From Crenothrix sp043729335 (GTDB lineage: Bacteria; Pseudomonadota; Gammaproteobacteria; Methylococcales; Methylomonadaceae): a stretch of 64,000 nucleotides of DNA. A model generated the notes under the pieces. The model worked only from the letters and a program-made list of their open reading frames with translations. It was not told the DNA's origin and did not search any database. The stretch's first letter is position 1; each line of letters starts with the position of its first letter. Below, one piece after another: positions 17,562 through 25,336 of the stretch. The position numbers and the translations under genes were made by a program. The stretch is from the NCBI RefSeq assembly GCF_043729335.1, contig NZ_JAYTLQ010000019.1, positions 62,001 through 126,000 of the forward strand, read 5' to 3'.

Positions 17562-17583
17562 TTGAAAGGTTGTTGAAAGGTTG
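17562..17583. promoter_or_regulatory. Tandem 11-bp direct repeat, OmpR-type operator
   Basis: TTGAAAGGTTG occurs twice with no gap (17562-17572 and 17573-17583). A direct repeat with an 11-bp period places both half-sites on one face of the helix, as for OmpR/PhoB-class dimers. It lies between the divergent response-regulator gene (start 17543) and carbonic anhydrase gene (start 17697). Confidence 0.7.
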
Positions 17584-17622
17584 TGTGCATACACTAAGCT
17601 CATATTAAACGTTATTAAGGTT

Positions 17623-17636
17623 TTGATCAAAATCAT
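17623..17636. promoter_or_regulatory. FNR-like box upstream of carbonic anhydrase
   Basis: TTGATCAAAATCAT matches TTGAT-N4-ATCAA except for the last base. It is centred 67 bases before the carbonic anhydrase start. It also overlaps the 12-bp palindrome TTTTGATCAAAA, so another regulator could be the reader. Confidence 0.4.
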
Positions 17637-17696
17637 CAGCCTGAAATAAATTACTCAAAATAAATCAAGCCATTTGAATCATGGAGCGAATACAAT

Positions 17697-18350
17697 ATGC
17701 AATCGTTTGAAAAATTATTATTGGAAAACAAGGCGTGGGCGGCAGAAAAAAAACGGGTGGATCCTAAGTTTTTTGAACAGTCGGCAAAAGCGCAAAACCC
17801 TGAATTTCTCTGGATAGGCTGCTCAGATAGCCGCGTACCTGCCGAAATTATCGTCAATGCCGAACCCGGAGAAATTTTTATACACCGCAATATCGCCAAT
17901 CAAATGGTAGAGACCGATTTTAATTCGCTCAGCGTTTTGCAATATGCGGTCTCTGTATTAGATGTCAAGCACGTTATCATTTGTGGCCATTACAATTGCG
18001 GCGGTATTAAGGCGGCTTTAGGCAAACAAAACCCTAATCTGGTCATTACCAACAAATGGCTGATGCATATTAAGGATATTTACCGTTTCCATAAAAATGA
18101 AATTGATGCCTTACCCACCGAAGAACAACGTGTTAATCGATTGGCTGAACTCAATGTGATTGAACAGGTAAAAACTATCTCCCATACCTCAATTATTCAA
18201 GGTGCCTGGCACAATCATCAGCGCCCTGTGCTGCACGGCTGGATATATGGCTTATCTGATGGCTTACTGAAGCGACTTATTACACTCTATCCAGACACCC
18301 CTCTTGACCCTGTCTATAAGTATGATTTTCAAACAGAGCGCACCTATTAA
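17697..18350 (+). CDS. can: Beta-class carbonic anhydrase
   Basis: Interconverts CO2 and bicarbonate in the cytoplasm. The zinc ligands fall at the same numbers as in E. coli Can: C42, H98 and C101, with the D44-R46 dyad (WIGCSDSRVPAE and ICGHYNCGGIKAAL). At 217 residues it is a plain, full-length enzyme. GGAG lies 9 bases before ATG. A SulP transporter starts 24 bases after its stop, so the two are an operon: bicarbonate import plus interconversion. No signal peptide is seen. Confidence 0.96.
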   Translation: MQSFEKLLLENKAWAAEKKRVDPKFFEQSAKAQNPEFLWIGCSDSRVPAEIIVNAEPGEIFIHRNIANQMVETDFNSLSVLQYAVSVLDVKHVIICGHYNCGGIKAALGKQNPNLVITNKWLMHIKDIYRFHKNEIDALPTEEQRVNRLAELNVIEQVKTISHTSIIQGAWHNHQRPVLHGWIYGLSDGLLKRLITLYPDTPLDPVYKYDFQTERTY

Positions 18351-18374
18351 CTATTTAATAACTAACTCAATATA

Positions 18375-19934
18375 ATGCATAAACACATCGGCTTCTATGC
18401 AAAGCATTTAAGGAGCGATATTCCCGCTGGTCTTGTCGTATTTTTGGTCGCGTTGCCGCTTTGTCTCGGTGTGGCCTTAGCCTCTGGCGCACCGCTGTTT
18501 TCAGGATTAATCGCCGGTATGGTGGGCGGTTTGGTTGTTGCGTGGGCAAGTGGTTCTCAGTTAAGTGTTTCAGGCCCTGCCGCTGGATTAACGGTTATCG
18601 TTTTTAACGCGATTGAAAGCCTGGGCAGTTTTCCTGGTTTCCTGGTGGCTGTTGTGCTGGCTGGGTTTCTTCAGCTTGTGTTCGGTTTTCTGAGGGCAGG
18701 CATCATCAGTGCCTATTTTCCTTCCTCGGTTATTAAGGGCATGTTGGCGGCCATCGGTTTAATACTCATCATGAAGCAATTACCCCATGCAATTGGTTAC
18801 GATGCCAGTTTTGAAGGCGATGAAAGCTATATGCAGGAAACCGCATCTTCAACGGTCGAAGAGTTACTGAGTGCGTTACACTTGATTTCACCAGGCGCAA
18901 CACTGGTTAGTGTAGCGGCATTGCTAATATTGATACTGTGGGAAGCTGCTTTTATTAAACGCATTGCTGCGTTAAGAATGATTCCTGGTGCCTTGATCGC
19001 GGTTATCTGGGGTGTAACTTACAATGCCGTAGCTTTAATTAAAGCCCCTGACTGGGCAATCTCCAGCAAGCACTTAGTGTCACTGCCGGTAACAGACAAT
19101 CCAACGGCATTTCTTCAGCTGTTTACTTTCCCTGATTTCAGCTTTCTAAGCAATCCGCAGGTGTATAGCATAGCGGTAACCTTAGCGATTATTGCCAGCT
19201 TGGAAACCTTATTAAGCCTGGAAGCGGTGGATAAAATGGATCCTATAAAACGGGTTGCACCGACCAACCGGGAACTGAAAGCTCAAGGCGTTGGCAATAT
19301 GCTCAGTGGTTTGATTGGTGGTTTGCCAATAACAGCCGTGATAGTGCGCAGTGCCGCCAATGTCAATGCCGGTGCTCAGAGCAAAGTGTCTTCTTTTGTT
19401 CACGGCCTGTTATTACTTTGCAGTGTTATGTTTTTTGCCCGCTTTCTTAATCATATTCCGTTGTCTTGTCTTGCGGCTATTTTGTTGCAAACCGGCTATA
19501 AACTGGCAAAACCTAAGCTTTTTATGGAGTTTTTCCATAAAGGCTGGAATCAGTTGATTCCGTTTGTCGCCACTATTGCAGCAATATTGTTGACTGATTT
19601 ATTGAAAGGTATCATCGTCGGCATATTGATCGGCCTGTACTATGTCATCCGCGCCAATCACCATGCCGCTATTTCAATGAGGCAATCAGGCAATCACTAT
19701 TTGTTGAAATTAAATAAGGATGTCAGTTTTCTTAATCGGGCATTGCTAAGAAAGTTTTTCGATCGGATTGAGGAGGGCAGTACTTTGATTATTGATGGCT
19801 CGAAAACACGGTTTATCGACCATGATATTCTCGAAACCATTGAAGATTTCTTACAGGCCGCGCCAGATGCCAATATAAAAGTGGAAACCATCGACTTAAA
19901 AGGCAAAGAAAAAATTAAATATTTGGAGGACTAA
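18375..19934 (+). CDS. SulP-family anion transporter (probable bicarbonate transporter)
   Basis: A 519-residue inner-membrane protein with SulP hallmarks: AGLVVFLVALPLCLGVALASGAPL at the start, SGPAAGL, the conserved LEAVDKMDP segment after LASLETLLS-like helix, and SAANVNAGA. A short STAS-like C-terminus (about 435-519) is smaller than usual. SulP proteins move sulfate, bicarbonate or other anions; pairing with carbonic anhydrase in one operon favours bicarbonate, by analogy with BicA and the anhydrase-fused SulPs. Substrate is inference. Confidence 0.88.
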   Translation: MHKHIGFYAKHLRSDIPAGLVVFLVALPLCLGVALASGAPLFSGLIAGMVGGLVVAWASGSQLSVSGPAAGLTVIVFNAIESLGSFPGFLVAVVLAGFLQLVFGFLRAGIISAYFPSSVIKGMLAAIGLILIMKQLPHAIGYDASFEGDESYMQETASSTVEELLSALHLISPGATLVSVAALLILILWEAAFIKRIAALRMIPGALIAVIWGVTYNAVALIKAPDWAISSKHLVSLPVTDNPTAFLQLFTFPDFSFLSNPQVYSIAVTLAIIASLETLLSLEAVDKMDPIKRVAPTNRELKAQGVGNMLSGLIGGLPITAVIVRSAANVNAGAQSKVSSFVHGLLLLCSVMFFARFLNHIPLSCLAAILLQTGYKLAKPKLFMEFFHKGWNQLIPFVATIAAILLTDLLKGIIVGILIGLYYVIRANHHAAISMRQSGNHYLLKLNKDVSFLNRALLRKFFDRIEEGSTLIIDGSKTRFIDHDILETIEDFLQAAPDANIKVETIDLKGKEKIKYLED

Positions 19935-19961
19935 TCCAACCCCCCAAATATTATCGATTCG

Positions 19962-20049
19962 TCACCGTGAAAGGGTTGGTGTTGGGTAGGCTAAATGCTC
20001 GCAAGGCAGAAAACAAGGTAGCTACTTTATGCCAGCCCTTTCACGGTGA
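19962..20049 (+). repeat. 18-bp inverted repeat with 52-nt loop
   Basis: TCACCGTGAAAGGGTTGG at 19962-19979 pairs with CCAGCCCTTTCACGGTGA at 20032-20049 with one G-T/C-type mismatch. It lies between the SulP gene and the small membrane-protein gene and can form a long RNA stem. No T-run follows, so a simple terminator is unlikely; an mRNA-processing hairpin or small mobile palindrome is possible. Confidence 0.65.
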
Positions 20050-20123
20050 AAACTTAATAGATGATTCTACAGCAGAGCTATCATTTGTTAATCAGACAAC
20101 TGGATTATATGAGGCTAACTATT

Positions 20124-20570
20124 ATGGTATTGCCAAGACTTTCAATCAACAATCCTAAAGCCATTATAAAACTGGTATTAATACTGGTCGCCTTGGTTTT
20201 ATACGACACGCTATGGGATTTGTTTTTATCGCTACTCCATTTTGTGTTGGGAACCCTTCATATCTTGTTCGAGTTTTGCGAACACACGCTCGAAAGGCTT
20301 ATTGAACATATTTTTCACGCCGATCCACGCACCGCTGAAATTATTGTCTTTTATATCATACTCAGCATCGGCGCTTACGTTGCGTTTAAATTGATGCAGG
20401 CGTTACCACAGTGGTATGGCAAATTAGCTGAACAACTGACTGACTACTGGCACAACGAAAAAACCAGAACCGTAAGCTATTGGCAACATCAACCTACTGC
20501 CGAAAAAATAAAATGGAGTTCGATTTTTATTACCAGCACATTTTTCATGTTTCTTTGGATTTTTAGCTAA
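20124..20570 (+). CDS. Small membrane protein in the carbon-uptake cluster
   Basis: About 148 residues with three hydrophobic segments (near 14-48, about 70-90 and the last 20 residues) and an amphipathic, acidic/His middle (EFCEHTLERLIEHIFHADPRTAEI). The C-terminal half has DYWHNEKTRTVSYWQHQ before the last helix. ATG 20124 is chosen because GAGG stands 9 bases upstream; ATGs at 20061 and 20109 are alternatives. I recognise no family. It follows carbonic anhydrase-SulP on the same strand and abuts the convergent SulP gene, so a helper role in inorganic carbon transport is plausible but unproven. Confidence 0.7.
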   Translation: MVLPRLSINNPKAIIKLVLILVALVLYDTLWDLFLSLLHFVLGTLHILFEFCEHTLERLIEHIFHADPRTAEIIVFYIILSIGAYVAFKLMQALPQWYGKLAEQLTDYWHNEKTRTVSYWQHQPTAEKIKWSSIFITSTFFMFLWIFS

Positions 20571-20589
20571 GCTGGACATATCATGCGCA

Positions 20590-22260
20590 TTAACCTCCAG
20601 TGTCCGGTTTAGTTTCCCTATACCGCAATTGCCTCGCTGCCAACGGATGTTCTGAGTAAGGCAAATGGCTATCCAGGCCAGTAAATTCGCATGAACCACC
20701 ACGCGCTTCATAATTGTGTTGAAAATCATGAAAAAACTCCATGACGGTATGGTCAATCAGCGTGGTGCGATTGAGCAGGAACACCACCGACTTACCGTTT
20801 TCCAATTTAGCCAGCGCATTTTTTAAGGACAGGAAATTGGAGAAAATAACCGCATCTTTGATTTCAACCACATAAGAATCTGCCTGGGTCGAATCAATAT
20901 TAAAATGAATTTTATACAAGTTCTCAAATTTGATTCCGCGTGCCAAGTGGATTGCAAATTTAGCGACAACCCCCATCGCGACACCGATCAGTAAATCGGT
21001 TGCGATGACACCCACAATGGTAATCACGAACAAAAATAATTGTTCAATACCTATGCCCATCACTTTGGCAAATGCTTGCGGTGATGCTAGACGAAAGCCG
21101 GTAAATACTAATAGCGCCGCCAGTGAAGCCAGCGGGATACTGTGAATTAAACGCGGGAACAACATCACAAATAACAGTAACAGCGCGCCATGGAAAAAAT
21201 TAGCCCAGCCGGTTTTTGCACCGTTATTTACATTAGCAGAGCTACGTACAATTTCCGCAATCATGGGTAAACCACCCAATAAGCCACACAGAAAGTTGCC
21301 TATACCTACAGCCGTTAAATCTTTATCCAGATTAGAATGGCGTTTGTAGGGGTCTAATTTGTCAACTGCCATTGCACTCAGCAAACTTTCCAAACTACCT
21401 ACCAGACCAATAGCAACAACCGCTTCCCAAAATTCCAGAGATGCTATCTTGGAAAAGTCAGGAAAATAAAAGCTGGACATAAAATTATTAGAAATGGCTA
21501 CTAAAAATTTTGGGCCAACAGTGGCTTCATGGTGTGGCAAAAAAGTCGCATCCGGCAAAAACAGGTACATGTGTTGATGTTCTAAATCAAAATATTTTGC
21601 CAATGCAATACCTACCAAGACCACAATCAGTGGTGCAGGAATCATCTTTAGCGTGGGATTTTTAACTTGTGACCACACAATTAAAATGGCTAAACCGGTA
21701 AAGCCAATCATGGCAATTTCAGGATTCAGATTCATCAGGCTGTGGGGGATTTGCGCCATGGTACTCATCAGGCTGCCTTTTTCCGGCGTAACGCCTAGTA
21801 CGACATGGATCTGTTTGGTCATGATGATAATGCCAATCGCGGCTAACATCCCGTGTATGACTGATGCCGGGAAAAACGAACTTAATCGACCCGCTTTAAA
21901 CACTCCCATACCAATTTGCAAGACACTGGCAATCACAATGGCCGCCAAAGTATACCGGTAACCCGCCATCGCATCGCCTTCGCCCAAGCTTTGTACGGCA
22001 TCTAAAACAACAACAATCAAGCCCGCCGCTGGACCATTAATAGTGACATACGAGCCACTGAGACGCGAAACCACCAAGCCACCTATTATGGCGGTAATAA
22101 TTCCGGCGGAAGGTGGGAAACCAGATGCCATCGATATGCCGAGACATAACGGTAAGGCAATCAAAAAAACCAGAAAACCGGACAGTAAATCACTGCGCCA
22201 ATTTTCTTTTAAACCGGCAAAACCGGTTTTTGGTACATCAGACAACAGGGCGTTGCTCAT
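20590..22260 (-). CDS. Second SulP-family transporter
   Basis: A 556-residue SulP protein collinear with the one at 18375-19934 (LSGFLVFLIALPLCLGISMASGFPP, INGPAAGL, LESLLSAMAVDKLDPYKR, SSANVNNGAKT) but clearly diverged, and with a fuller STAS-like C-terminus (about 465-556: DAVIFSNFLSLKNALAKLENGKSVVFLLN). It is transcribed away from dabA, sharing the 484-bp upstream region with the paired dyad operator. Bicarbonate is the likely substrate from context, though sulfate cannot be excluded. Confidence 0.87.
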   Translation of the reverse strand: MSNALLSDVPKTGFAGLKENWRSDLLSGFLVFLIALPLCLGISMASGFPPSAGIITAIIGGLVVSRLSGSYVTINGPAAGLIVVVLDAVQSLGEGDAMAGYRYTLAAIVIASVLQIGMGVFKAGRLSSFFPASVIHGMLAAIGIIIMTKQIHVVLGVTPEKGSLMSTMAQIPHSLMNLNPEIAMIGFTGLAILIVWSQVKNPTLKMIPAPLIVVLVGIALAKYFDLEHQHMYLFLPDATFLPHHEATVGPKFLVAISNNFMSSFYFPDFSKIASLEFWEAVVAIGLVGSLESLLSAMAVDKLDPYKRHSNLDKDLTAVGIGNFLCGLLGGLPMIAEIVRSSANVNNGAKTGWANFFHGALLLLFVMLFPRLIHSIPLASLAALLVFTGFRLASPQAFAKVMGIGIEQLFLFVITIVGVIATDLLIGVAMGVVAKFAIHLARGIKFENLYKIHFNIDSTQADSYVVEIKDAVIFSNFLSLKNALAKLENGKSVVFLLNRTTLIDHTVMEFFHDFQHNYEARGGSCEFTGLDSHLPYSEHPLAARQLRYRETKPDTGG

Positions 22261-22410
22261 ATAAAAACCTCATTATTATTGAATACACATCATTTTTATT
22301 TAAAGTTATAGCGATAAGCGTGCCAATATCAATAAATAATAGCAATGCATTGATAAATAATAACTAATTGATTTTTGGGTTTTATTTTTTTTTATCAATA
22401 CGTTCTTGCC

Positions 22411-22446
22411 GGTTCAAATAAACCATAGCTGTGGTTTATTTGAACC
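22411..22446. promoter_or_regulatory. Dyad operator, copy 1 (perfect 15-bp arms)
   Basis: Perfect inverted repeat: GGTTCAAATAAACCA (22411-22425), 6-base centre, and its complement (22432-22446). Each arm is itself GGTT-N6-AACC, so the site reads GGTT-N6-AACC-N8-GGTT-N6-AACC. It lies between the divergent SulP and dabA genes, about 300 bases before dabA. Confidence 0.75.
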
Positions 22447-22541
22447 ATTTCTGCGCTTACTTCTTAATGTGATTATCAGATAGGTTAATTTTCGCGTCCC
22501 CCTAAATTTTGCATAGTTACTGCGTACCAAATTCTCCAGAT

Positions 22542-22577
22542 GGTTCACTTAAACCATTGCAGTGGGGCAATTCAACC
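22542..22577. promoter_or_regulatory. Dyad operator, copy 2 (imperfect)
   Basis: GGTTCACTTAAACC, 8 bases, then GGGGCAATTCAACC: the same GGTT-N6-AACC-N8-GGTT-N6-AACC layout as copy 1 with one GGTT changed to GGGG. It starts exactly 131 bases after copy 1 and about 170 bases before dabA. Conserved spacing in two copies argues for a real protein-binding site. Confidence 0.65.
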
Positions 22578-22744
22578 ATTTAAAGTATTCTTAAAGAAAT
22601 AACATTATAAATATCATAAGCATAATAGATGGCATGATAAGTGCTTATAACTAAATATCATCCTGAATTAAATGCCAACTGCTATTAATTGATATTTAAC
22701 TTCATCAAATTCCTGGTATTTCCTCATCGAGGTTTAACTACAAA

Positions 22745-25336
22745 ATGAAAATGGACAATCATACGGTTTATACAATGAATACTAAAGCACCTGAGCCACC
22801 CAGCAGCGTAGACAAATTTAATCTTGATAAGGCTATTGAACACATCGCTCACTGGCTACCTACCCAAGGCCCTATTAAAGATTTTATTCATCACAATACC
22901 TTGCATTCCGTTCAGCATTATCCTTTTCACCAAGGCGTTGCGGTCGCTGCAAAAGTATTTGGTGCCAGAAGTTATCTGCCACTGGACGATTACAAAAGTC
23001 TGTATAACAAAGGCAGAATAACCCCAGCTGCACTTGAATGGGCGGTGGCACGCTCCGGCTTAATCGGTAAAGCACAAGATGGGCTTACCTCAAGGTTATT
23101 TGTAAAAGACACGCACAGTCATTATCCACCGCTTTCTATTGCCAATAATGGTATACGCAATGCACTGCTTAACCACTTGGAAATAGATTTAAATGCACAA
23201 GTGCATCCGGTTATTTTTCGTTTATTAGGTAATTATCTTGATCAAGGCATCAGCCGCTGGACCATGCCCAAAGATGGTGAGCGTTTCTGGGACTGTATAT
23301 TAAGGCTTGTACACAACAGTTTTTTACCGCTTTATCCTTTTCATGACAGCTATATTCGTGAGCTATTGCTGGAAACACCGGATCAAGTGATTGCTACTTG
23401 TTTAGATAAAATAGTCGGTGACGAAGCTTTATACGAACAGTATTTACTGGAAATATTGTTGGCGCATCCTGGCTGGTCAGGCATGGTCAGTATGATTGAG
23501 CAAGCGCCGCAAATACTATTAGTGCCCCGGTTGATTTCTTTAAAAGAACTGATTGCGGTAGAGTTGGCGTGTGAGCTGGCCTTTCTGCATAAGAAAAAAG
23601 GTGAGGGCTTTCAAAATATTGCGCAACTACCCGCGCTTGCCAGCATTCCGCGATTGGAGAGTGTCGCTAATAGCGCAAAAGTATCTGTGCGCTTAAAAGT
23701 ATGGCACGAAGCCATGGAATGGGCCTTGCATACAGAGCTATTAACCGCCATCAAAACTCAGCAAAAACCGCCTGAATCCGATGCAACATCAGCGATGAAA
23801 ATACAGGCATTTTTTTGTATTGATGACCGGGAATGCTCAATACGCCGTCATTTGGAAACGGTAAACCCTAATATTGAAACTTTCGGGGCGGCTGGATTTT
23901 TTGGTATCGATTTTCTGTATCAGGGCTTGGATGATGCCTATCCTGTGGCTCAGTGTCCTGTGGTTATCACGCCTAATCATTTGGTTATGGAATCCGGCAA
24001 GCCGCCAAAACCCAAGGACAGTGATTTTACCAACATGCACTTTACCTCGCACAGCCTGTTTAGAGGTTGGCTATTTACCCAAACCTTAGGGATAGGCTAT
24101 GCCATACGACTGGCTTGGAATGTGTTTCGCCCTAGCTCACAGTTGCCGAAAATAAAAACCCTCAGTGAAGTTCCGGCCCATTCCAAGCTGCATTTACTCA
24201 GAGAATCTGATACGCCCACTAAGGATGGCTATTTATTGGGGTTTTCATTTACCGAAATGGCTGATCGCGTGGGCGGCCTGTTAACCAATATTGGTTTAAC
24301 CGATAACTTTGCTGCTTTGGTAGTGATTGTGGCGCACGGTTCCAGTAGTGTGAATAATCCCCATTTCGCGGCTTATGACTGTGGCGCTTGTTCCGGTAAA
24401 CCGGGATCACCCAATGCCCGTGCTTTTGCCTGGATGGCCAATCATGAATCGGTACGTAAAATACTGCGAGAACGTGGCATTGATATCCCTACCAACACCC
24501 GCTTTATTGCTGCGTTGCACAATACCAGCCGGGATGAAGTCACTTATTTTGATGCCCAGTTGCATGAAACTTTCGCGTTTAAAGAACTGGATGCGTTTAA
24601 AGCCACCATGACGCAAGCGTTGGAACTTAATGCCAAAGAGCGTTGCCGCTGGTTTGAGCTAGCTCCTAAAGCCCTTAAAAAATCGCACCAACATGTTCGC
24701 GCCCGTGCATCGTCAATCTTTGAACCGCGCCCCGAATACAACCATTCTAATAATTTGTATTGCGTGGTCGGAAAGCGGGAATTAACTAAAAACCTATTTC
24801 TTGATCGCCGTGCCTTCCTACATTCTTATGCCGCAGAAACGGATGCCACAGGCGCTATTTTGGTTAAAATTCTGGGCGCAATTATTCCGGTTTGTGGTGG
24901 TATTAATCTCGAATATTTGTTCTCCAGAATTGATAATTCTGTGTATGGCGCGGGCACTAAATTGCCGCATAACGTGATTGGCTTGCTGGGTGTTGCGAAC
25001 GGTGTCGAAGGCGATTTGCGTACCGGTTTGCCGCAACAAATGATTGAAGTCCACGAGCCGGCACGTTTGCTTATTGTGATTGAGCAAACGCCAGAGATTA
25101 TCGATAAGGCCTTGGCCAAAATCGGGGCGCTTAAAGAATGGCTGGATAATGACTGGGTTCGTGTTGTCGCGTGCAGGCCTATAGATAGAGAGCTGTCGTT
25201 GTACTCGCTGTCTGGCTGGCAAGATATTGACTTACCCACAGAAGCATCAACGCCTTTATTCACGCGTCCGGAACATTTGTTTGATATCCAAAACCAAACC
25301 ATACCGGCACAACAATTGACACGGAGCGCGTCATGA
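22745..25336 (+). CDS. dabA: DabA (DUF2309) subunit of the DIC accumulation complex
   Basis: DabA is the cytoplasmic, carbonic-anhydrase-like subunit of the two-part DAB complex, which hydrates CO2 one way using ion flux through DabB. In this 863-residue protein the zinc-site residues known from Halothiobacillus DabA2 (C351, D353, H524, C539) appear at C358, D360, H531 and C546, all shifted by exactly +7 (FFCIDDRECS, VAHGSSSVNNP, YDCGACSG). Length is full. ATG 22745 follows GAGGT; nearby in-frame ATGs exist. dabB overlaps by 4 bases. Paired dyad operators lie upstream. Confidence 0.96.
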   Translation: MKMDNHTVYTMNTKAPEPPSSVDKFNLDKAIEHIAHWLPTQGPIKDFIHHNTLHSVQHYPFHQGVAVAAKVFGARSYLPLDDYKSLYNKGRITPAALEWAVARSGLIGKAQDGLTSRLFVKDTHSHYPPLSIANNGIRNALLNHLEIDLNAQVHPVIFRLLGNYLDQGISRWTMPKDGERFWDCILRLVHNSFLPLYPFHDSYIRELLLETPDQVIATCLDKIVGDEALYEQYLLEILLAHPGWSGMVSMIEQAPQILLVPRLISLKELIAVELACELAFLHKKKGEGFQNIAQLPALASIPRLESVANSAKVSVRLKVWHEAMEWALHTELLTAIKTQQKPPESDATSAMKIQAFFCIDDRECSIRRHLETVNPNIETFGAAGFFGIDFLYQGLDDAYPVAQCPVVITPNHLVMESGKPPKPKDSDFTNMHFTSHSLFRGWLFTQTLGIGYAIRLAWNVFRPSSQLPKIKTLSEVPAHSKLHLLRESDTPTKDGYLLGFSFTEMADRVGGLLTNIGLTDNFAALVVIVAHGSSSVNNPHFAAYDCGACSGKPGSPNARAFAWMANHESVRKILRERGIDIPTNTRFIAALHNTSRDEVTYFDAQLHETFAFKELDAFKATMTQALELNAKERCRWFELAPKALKKSHQHVRARASSIFEPRPEYNHSNNLYCVVGKRELTKNLFLDRRAFLHSYAAETDATGAILVKILGAIIPVCGGINLEYLFSRIDNSVYGAGTKLPHNVIGLLGVANGVEGDLRTGLPQQMIEVHEPARLLIVIEQTPEIIDKALAKIGALKEWLDNDWVRVVACRPIDRELSLYSLSGWQDIDLPTEASTPLFTRPEHLFDIQNQTIPAQQLTRSAS

